From: Xanthostigma xanthostigma
Taxonomy: Eukaryota; Arthropoda; Insecta; Raphidioptera; Raphidiidae
Assembly: GCA_963575645.1 (NCBI GenBank)
Contig: OY754470.1
Location: forward strand, 1,550,001 to 1,614,000
Reading direction: 5' to 3'
DNA length: 64,000 nt
Below the pieces are notes generated by a model, which did not search any database, was not told the DNA's origin, and saw only the letters and a program-made list of their open reading frames with translations. Shown piece by piece: positions 59,501 to 64,000 of the stretch. Each line of letters opens with the position of its first letter. The first letter of the stretch is position 1. A program made the translations under genes and the position numbers.

Positions 59501-60543
59501 ATAACTTGTATCGAATCGCCACTGTAATTGATTAATTTTTGATCATTTTTAAATAATTTATTCTCGTTATAATTTAATTTTTTCCAAATATTTTCAGGAA
59601 TTACATTTACTTGCGCGCCCGTGTCAATTTTAAATTTTACATCTGTATTCCTTATCTTTAATATTATGTTCCAGGTTTCCTCTAAATTTCTATCTTTTTC
59701 TACAGAACCTATTATTATTTCATCTAATCTATCTACGCTTTCTTCTATTTCTGAATTCTCTATTGTCTCTACTTTTCTACTTAAACATTTATTTGCATAG
59801 TGATTATATTTTTTACATTTTAAGCATTGCTTACCATACGCTGGGCACCTATATTTTCTGTGTTTGTAGCCACAGGATTTGCATTCACTTCTTTCTTGAA
59901 ACGACGTCCTGTTTTCGCTGTTGGTCCGTGATGTTGACGGTTGTCCACGTCCCAGTGCGTTGATTTCTACTGTCTGTGAGCTGATGCCATTGTTATCTTG
60001 ATTGTAGAGTCTATTCATCTGCATCTTCGTACATTCGGCAGCTCTGCATGTTTCGATTGCTTTGGACAGCGTTAGATCCTTTGTCCTTAATAGTAGCTCC
60101 TTCAATCCACGATCTTTTATTCCCAGTATAATTCTATCTTTTATAAGACTATCGCATAGCGTAGAAAATTCGCAGCTTGCAGATAGGTCACGCAACTCAG
60201 TCACGTACGATTCAATGGATTCGTTTTCATTTTGATTTCTTGTGAAGAACATATATCTTTCGTAGGTTACATTTTTTTCAGGATTGAAATACTCTTCAAA
60301 TTTCTTTATTACGTCTTCCACGTTCTCCTTGTCTTCTTTTGGTTCAAAAGTAAAATTATTGTATACTTTGAGTGCTCGATCTCCAATAGAGTTCAATAAC
60401 AATGCAGCTTGAAAATCAGCAGGTTCTTTATCACTTTTCGTTGCTTTTAAATATATATTAAATTTCTGATTAAAAAATTTCCAGTTTTCTGAAAGATCTC
60501 CTTCCCATGATAATTCATTCAACGATTTTATTTTATCACCCAT
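56596..60543 (-). CDS. Gag-pol polyprotein of the Mag-like retrotransposon
   Basis: A single 1315-residue frame. Gag-like region about 1-190. Two zinc knuckles, CKSCGYKHRKYRC (C221-C233) and CLKCKKYNHYANKC (C240-C253), the paired arrangement typical of Mag elements. Aspartic protease KIDTGAQVNVIP (D307-T-G). Reverse transcriptase about 440-650 with LDATSGFWQIKL (D520) and YIDD (580-583). RNase H about 722-845 (D729, E766). Integrase with a zinc-binding H948/H951/C981/C984, the D1012, D1064 (ISDNATQF), E1101 (GMIERT) triad, and a C-terminal LPGQSVKIRHQNKWLTGEV module. All key catalytic residues are present and there is no stop or frameshift. Gag and Pol share one frame. The C-terminus includes a seven-lysine run from a 22-base A tract (56650-56671 on this strand). 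Confidence 0.94.
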   Translation of the reverse strand: MGDKIKSLNELSWEGDLSENWKFFNQKFNIYLKATKSDKEPADFQAALLLNSIGDRALKVYNNFTFEPKEDKENVEDVIKKFEEYFNPEKNVTYERYMFFTRNQNENESIESYVTELRDLSASCEFSTLCDSLIKDRIILGIKDRGLKELLLRTKDLTLSKAIETCRAAECTKMQMNRLYNQDNNGISSQTVEINALGRGQPSTSRTNSENRTSFQERSECKSCGYKHRKYRCPAYGKQCLKCKKYNHYANKCLSRKVETIENSEIEESVDRLDEIIIGSVEKDRNLEETWNIILKIRNTDVKFKIDTGAQVNVIPENIWKKLNYNENKLFKNDQKLINYSGDSIQVIGKCHLNCLYNNLRKDIEFFVVKSHLPAILGLKSSTDLNLIERVSIIDENKSILKNYEDVFKGIGCLSGEYNIEIDKTVKPVVNAPRRIPFTLQNKLKIKLDILEKTGIVEKVTEHTPWVNSIVIVSKPNGDIRLCMDPKDLNTAIKRQHFQIPTIENILSKLDGAKIFSTLDATSGFWQIKLSPESSELCTFSTPFGRYKFKRLPYGISSASEVFYKKMIENFDDIEGIHIYIDDIIVFGKSKEEHDQRLKKVLERCRKINLKLNKEKCKIGVNEIKYMGHLISDKGVRPDEEKVEAIKNIETPKNRKDIERFLGMINYLHRFIPNMSELTAPLRVLLKKEIDWVWDETQIDSFEKLKSLLINEPILQFYNQNKPIVLSCDASQNAVAAVLLQNGAPVAYASKALTDTQKQYAQIEKEMLAIVFACEKFHEYIYGRSFIVHTDHKPLVAIKKKPLVLCPARLQRMLIKLQMYTFELMYVPGSELYIADTLSRAQNQNNKLQLNLNENEIESQLCMIVNNLSITENKILDLKAATHVDVELCNLKKFIKNGWPKLKCDIPESLKVYWSFRDELVIGQGLIFKGNRIIVPKELRKELLNKLHYNHLGIEKTQIKAREILYWPGISRDIINLISNCELCLSFRKMNQSEPLMPHSIPNIPWEKLAVDLFELNNKIFVLLVDYYSKYFEIKQLNNMSSKSVIDTLKSFFARHGIPKKLISDNATQFSSEEFKTFSKTWNFEHITSSPNYPKSNGMIERTVQTVKSVIKKSLCNNTDIYLNLLELRNTPISSKIGSPAQILFGRRLRGLLPIADSLLKPKLIDHYFLKTELKIRQNKQKYYHDKTSNKLSSLLPGQSVKIRHQNKWLTGEVLEKCENQPRSYLVKIFETGSVLRRNRFHLIPFVKYNYDNIENNTKNKNVQPTENIPTGNKVTRYGRVIVQPNRLQYTKKKKKKKQKLKILILIDLPMYKCK

Positions 60544-60573
60544 TTTTTTTTTGCTTTAAATTCAATAATTTTA

Positions 60574-60591
60574 CGTTTATCGACTGCGCCA
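60574..60591 (-). promoter_or_regulatory. Primer-binding site (serine-type tRNA)
   Basis: TGGCGCAGTCGATAAACG starts immediately after the 5' LTR. TGGCGCAGTCG is the complement of a tRNA ending CGACTGCGCCA, as tRNA-Ser does. This primes minus-strand synthesis. Confidence 0.8.
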
Positions 60592-60714
60592 TGTAATAAT
60601 AACTACATCGTAGTTCATTTATCAATCAGATTTATTATACAAAGTAATTGCTTTTATACATTTTAATTATTACATAATATAACTAGAAGTACTGTAAAAC
60701 TAAGTTATGTCACA
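60592..60714 (-). repeat. 5' LTR of the Mag-like element
   Basis: 123 bp, identical to 56405-56527, bordered on the outside by the CATTC duplication. Confidence 0.93.
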
Positions 60715-60719
60715 CATTC

Positions 60720-61806
60720 TTTCACTCGCTCATCCTTGACATTAGAGAAATTGTAGAAAGCGCTGCCGATAACAATTCAGTTCAGACGTGTAAACAGCAC
60801 ACGCTGCTACAGAATGATAAAAGCTGTTGATAAAAGACATTGCCACAAAAGATATTCATAAAGTAGCTTTGCTTGGAATACCTGTTCCCGTAGTGCTGGT
60901 CTGTAAGCTCCGCACTAGACACTATACAAAATATTGCGCACACTTAACCCTTTTTTATTATTTTTTTATTATACTTAGGATAGACAGATTGTGAATTATA
61001 GACACTCGACAACACACCTCATTAATAATCTTACGTAATAGCAAAATAGATAAACGCCAAACAAGCCATTATGCGAAATTTTAATATCTAAAATAAATTC
61101 AAAAATAAATAAAAAGCAAGCATCTATAAAATCAAAGACTATAACATCAAGTCGCTTATTGCTATCCACTTGCACAACTTTATTGACAAAAGACACCACG
61201 ATTAGTATTTTCTTTGTCACGCTAACATAAAACTAACAAATAATCGACACTAGGCAGCTGTTAAATCACTAACGTGAGTTTAAAGTGTTATGTTTAAATT
61301 TCACCGAGTATCAAATGTCGAGTGATCCAGAGCGTCTCTGAACTTAAATACGCCTCTGTGTAATCATTATATATTAATAAAAAATTGTAATGGCACCTCG
61401 GTTTGCAATTTCGTTATTTTTCAAGGTTTTCGCGTATTTTTTAAATAAAAGTTCTTTAGTCGTGATGAGAGTAATTTTTTTTTAACAGCGTAACGAAGGC
61501 GAAAAACGTCATCGTCAGGGGAGGGGGAAATGAGCTGCTAGCGGGGAATTGGAACTGATTGGCTGGCGGGTAGGTATGAATGCGTTGAAGGGGAAATCAG
61601 ATCGACCCGCCCCTTTCTGTTCAGTGTTTACTTGGATGCTTAGTTTTACGCGTGAGATTTGCACGCATCCTGTTTTTTTTATGATATTTAAATGTGAGAA
61701 CGTGTTTTAATTGTTCTTGTCTTTCTGTTTGTACCGGTATCACTCGAAAAACGGCTCATCCGATTTAGATGAAACTTGACGAGTTATACTCAAACTTAAA
61801 ATATTA
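60720..61806. other. No gene seen
   Basis: Flank of the LTR element. A GC-richer stretch at about 61490-61680 (GGGGAGGGGGAAATGAGCTG) has no recognised motif. Bases 61730-61800 carry a generic GAAACTTGACGAGTTAT repeat. Confidence 0.45.
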
Positions 61807-62705
61807 GTACAGTCAATCTGGCAAAAACCTCAACAAAACCAACCAAAAAGGTGAAACTTGGTGAGTCGTTAGAGAATGATGAAAAAAAGGTTACCTGGCA
61901 ATGGCCACCTGGTACCTGTTCAAATACCTGTTCAAATAGTCAAAAAAAACTCAAAAATATTTTGAAATGCATTTTTCTCGAAAACTATCCATTTTACAGA
62001 AAAATTTATTGAACAAAAAATGTAGAGGGCATCATTATCTACAATTAATGTCATTGGTGCTATGTTGTACAATAAAAAATGTGCGCAGTAGGTGGCGCTG
62101 AAGTGCCAAAAAAAGTGTTTTTCCACTTTTTTGCCCTGAAATTTTCATTTTTCAGTTACGATTCAAATGGAAAAATTGTTCCATTTTATTTTATAAACAA
62201 CTTTTATTTCAACATTTTTTTCATACAACTTACCGTTTCAGAGCTGCAGCTTGTTGAAGTGAAAATAAGTTGTATGAAAAGTAAGTTGTATGAAAAAAAT
62301 GTTGAGATAAAAGTTGTTTATAAAATAAAAAGGAACAATTTTTCCATTTGAATCGTAACTGAAAAATGAAAATTTCAGGGCAAAAAAGTGGAAAAACACT
62401 TTTTTTGGCACTTTAGCGCCACCTACTGCGCACATTTTTTGTTGTACAACATTGCACCAATGACATTAATTGTAGATAACAATGCCCTCTACATTTTTTG
62501 TTCAATAAATTTTTCTGTAAAATGGATAGTTTTCGAGAAAAATGCATTTCAAAATATTTTTGAGTTTTTTTTGACTATTTGAACAGGTACCAGGTGGCCA
62601 TTGCCAGGTAACCTTTTTTTCATCATTCTCTAACGACTCACCAAGTTTCACCTTTTTGGGTGTTTTTGATACGAAATGATTTTTTTTTCGCCAGATTGAT
62701 TGTAC
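61807..62705. mobile_element. 899-bp near-palindromic foldback element
   Basis: The left end GTACAGTCAATCTGG and right end CCAGATTGATTGTAC are inverted. The two halves remain reverse complements with small indels along about 430 bp each, meeting at about 62240-62290 (AAGTTGTATGAAAA repeats). Open frames on opposite strands encode near-identical peptides for that reason alone. The element is non-coding; TA at both edges would fit Tc1/mariner-type insertion. Confidence 0.85.
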
Positions 62706-63874
62706 TATATATGTACCAATTTTTTGTCTGATTTTTTTTAATTATAAAACAGTATTTTAAATGATACAATATTCATAGTTTGTACAGAAATAAAACAAAC
62801 TTCCGGTATTGGAGTATGAAATTAAAAATTTATCCACAAAGTATATCCTCGAAAATTCCACTTTTTGTAACGTGACTACGTTTATATCTGTTGAAACAAA
62901 CCGCAGATAAAATGATTACGCATTTCGTAAACATAAAAATATGTATACAATTCGTCCAATAATTTTAGGATTAAATTTAATTTACAATATAAAACTGGAA
63001 CCGTGATTATTTTTTGTGCTTGTTTCTACGCTTATTTTGAACAAGAACCGACCTTTGACCACGAGCTCTTGAAATATTACATTCAGATTTTTCCTTCTAA
63101 ATATTTGTGTGATGAGAAACATTAACGCACTATTGTTGTGTCAACTCAAGATAACAAGGAAGGAAATATTTATGGAAATGATATATAATGAACGCAATCG
63201 TACTCAAATCATTTATTCGTGTGTTCTGCTTTAGAGCTTTAAGTGCTTTAAATCGTGAGTATTCTTATTTTTAAAAATTACGCAAAATAACAATAATGTA
63301 ATGTGAATTTATAAATATTACGATATATTGTTTAAAATTTTTTACTACGTGTTTTAATGTTTGTTTTTCCATATTTTAATTGCTCCATAAATTTATATAA
63401 TATTTTTTTCATTTCCTACAATCAACTCTAAGCATCATAATTCTATTCCCTCGAAAATTGTAAAATCTAAATGCAATTATTCTATATTTAAAATAGTTCT
63501 GAATAAAAAAAATAATTATATTGACTTAATTCTCATCCAGTTTTAAAATTAAATTTAAAAAAAGAAAAAATCGTGTAATGCTGTTCTCGATTTTTAATTA
63601 CATAAACGTTTTGTTAGTTATTTCAAGCACGAAAACCTAGAACTTTGACATAATATTTAATAACGATATATTAATTTTATCTTGAAATCAGAAAGGATCC
63701 TTCTCTGATAGTGATTTCTTGTGATGAACATATAAACAGGTATACATTTCTTATATGCCTGTGTATATTAATTTTAAACACTTGATATTAATTTATATTA
63801 ATTAATAATAAGCCCTTGTGCAGTAAATAATATAATAGTTTGAATTTTTAATGAAAAGGACGCGCGTTTAAATA
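62706..63874. other. No gene seen
   Basis: Very AT-rich; nothing supported. Confidence 0.5.
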
Positions 63875-63988
63875 AATATTGTAACACAAACCCCCAGCAG
63901 GCGACGACAAGGAATTTCGTGAGAGCATGACGAGCCGATTGTTGTCTCACGATATTTTTTGTCATCGCCTGCTCTCTGTTACAATATT
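63875..63988. repeat. Small inverted-repeat MITE
   Basis: Arms of about 47 bp run from AATATTGTAACA to TGTTACAATATT through GCAGGCGACGACAA / TTGTCATCGCCTGC and TTTCGTGAGA / TCTCACGATA, around an 18-bp core. It is fully inside the window. Confidence 0.75.
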
Positions 63989-64000
63989 GTGTTGATTTTT

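Larger units (their letters stand above)
56400..60719 (-). mobile_element. Complete Ty3/Gypsy retrotransposon, Mag clade
   Basis: Two identical 123-bp LTRs (56405-56527 and 60592-60714) bound a 4310-bp element, flanked by a CATTC target duplication (56400-56404 and 60715-60719). Read on the minus strand the LTRs begin TGTGACATAACTTAG and end ATTACA. The primer-binding site TGGCGCAGTCGATAAACG (60591-60574) directly follows the 5' LTR and complements the 3' end of a serine-type tRNA (CGACTGCGCCA). A short purine-rich stretch, ATAGGAGA, precedes the 3' LTR. One long gag-pol frame fills the interior and there is no envelope gene. Identical LTRs and an open frame imply recent insertion. Confidence 0.95.

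Noticed and set aside
61932..62582. Four open frames (two per strand) whose peptides repeat each other
   Set aside because: They are the same palindromic sequence read from both sides; the repetition comes from the inverted repeat, not from paralogous genes.
1..64000. CRISPR arrays, operons or other prokaryotic features
   Set aside because: The window is eukaryotic (introns, TATA/poly-A signals, insect transposons); no regularly spaced repeat array is present.

Overview
The window looks like AT-rich intergenic and intronic DNA from an insect, most likely a butterfly or moth (Lepidoptera). The evidence is a lepidopteran-style two-exon cecropin gene, a divergent ionotropic chemoreceptor, a Mag-clade Ty3/Gypsy retrotransposon with a serine-tRNA-type primer site, Helitron ends of the kind common in Lepidoptera, and RTE/SINE tails ending in AAGTCGGTTAA-like sequence. 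I cannot name the species.

Host genes are few and all on the + strand. (1) 20107-22053 is an intronless divergent ionotropic receptor (IR). (2) 25591-26406 is a two-exon cecropin with a TATA box and a perfect palindromic kappa-B site upstream. (3) 28364-29784 is a two-exon gene for a secreted protein of 148 residues that I do not recognise; it lies about 2 kb downstream of the cecropin, so the two may form a small immune locus. Two further signals, at 15901-15960 and 51254-51394, look like orphan first coding exons (good ATG, open frame, GTAAGT donor) but have no visible partner exon.

Most of the rest is transposable-element DNA. From left to right: a MITE (1.7 kb); a LINE 3' end (3.9-4.45 kb); Helitron remnants (2.9, 4.9, 8.4, 12.0 kb); a two-copy unclassified element (5.55-6.15 and 37.1-38.1 kb); a two-copy foldback family (6.9 and 54.1 kb); a pogo-like MITE (12.8 kb); a perfect 193-bp inverted repeat carrying a hammerhead-like motif (13.6-14.0 kb); a 1.77-kb element with about 250-bp diverged inverted ends (17.0-18.8 kb); a MITE family at 22.95 kb and inside the cecropin intron; a second perfect inverted repeat with a hammerhead-like motif (24.8-25.0 kb); a Helitron inside the intron of the unknown secreted gene; foldbacks at 30.06, 31.25, 43.3, 61.8 and 63.9 kb; a hAT MITE with a clean 8-bp target duplication (33.3 kb); tRNA-derived SINEs (36.1 and 46.0 kb); back-to-back Helitrons (49.1-49.6 kb); a 5'-truncated CR1/Jockey-type LINE (52.0-53.4 kb); and a complete, apparently young Mag-like LTR retrotransposon (56.4-60.7 kb) with identical LTRs, a 5-bp target duplication and one uninterrupted 1315-codon gag-pol frame.

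The observations most worth following up are the unknown secreted gene beside cecropin, the hammerhead-like RNA core (CUGANGA, one extra base, a hairpin, GAAA) recurring in three sequence-unrelated repeats, and the intact Mag-like element.
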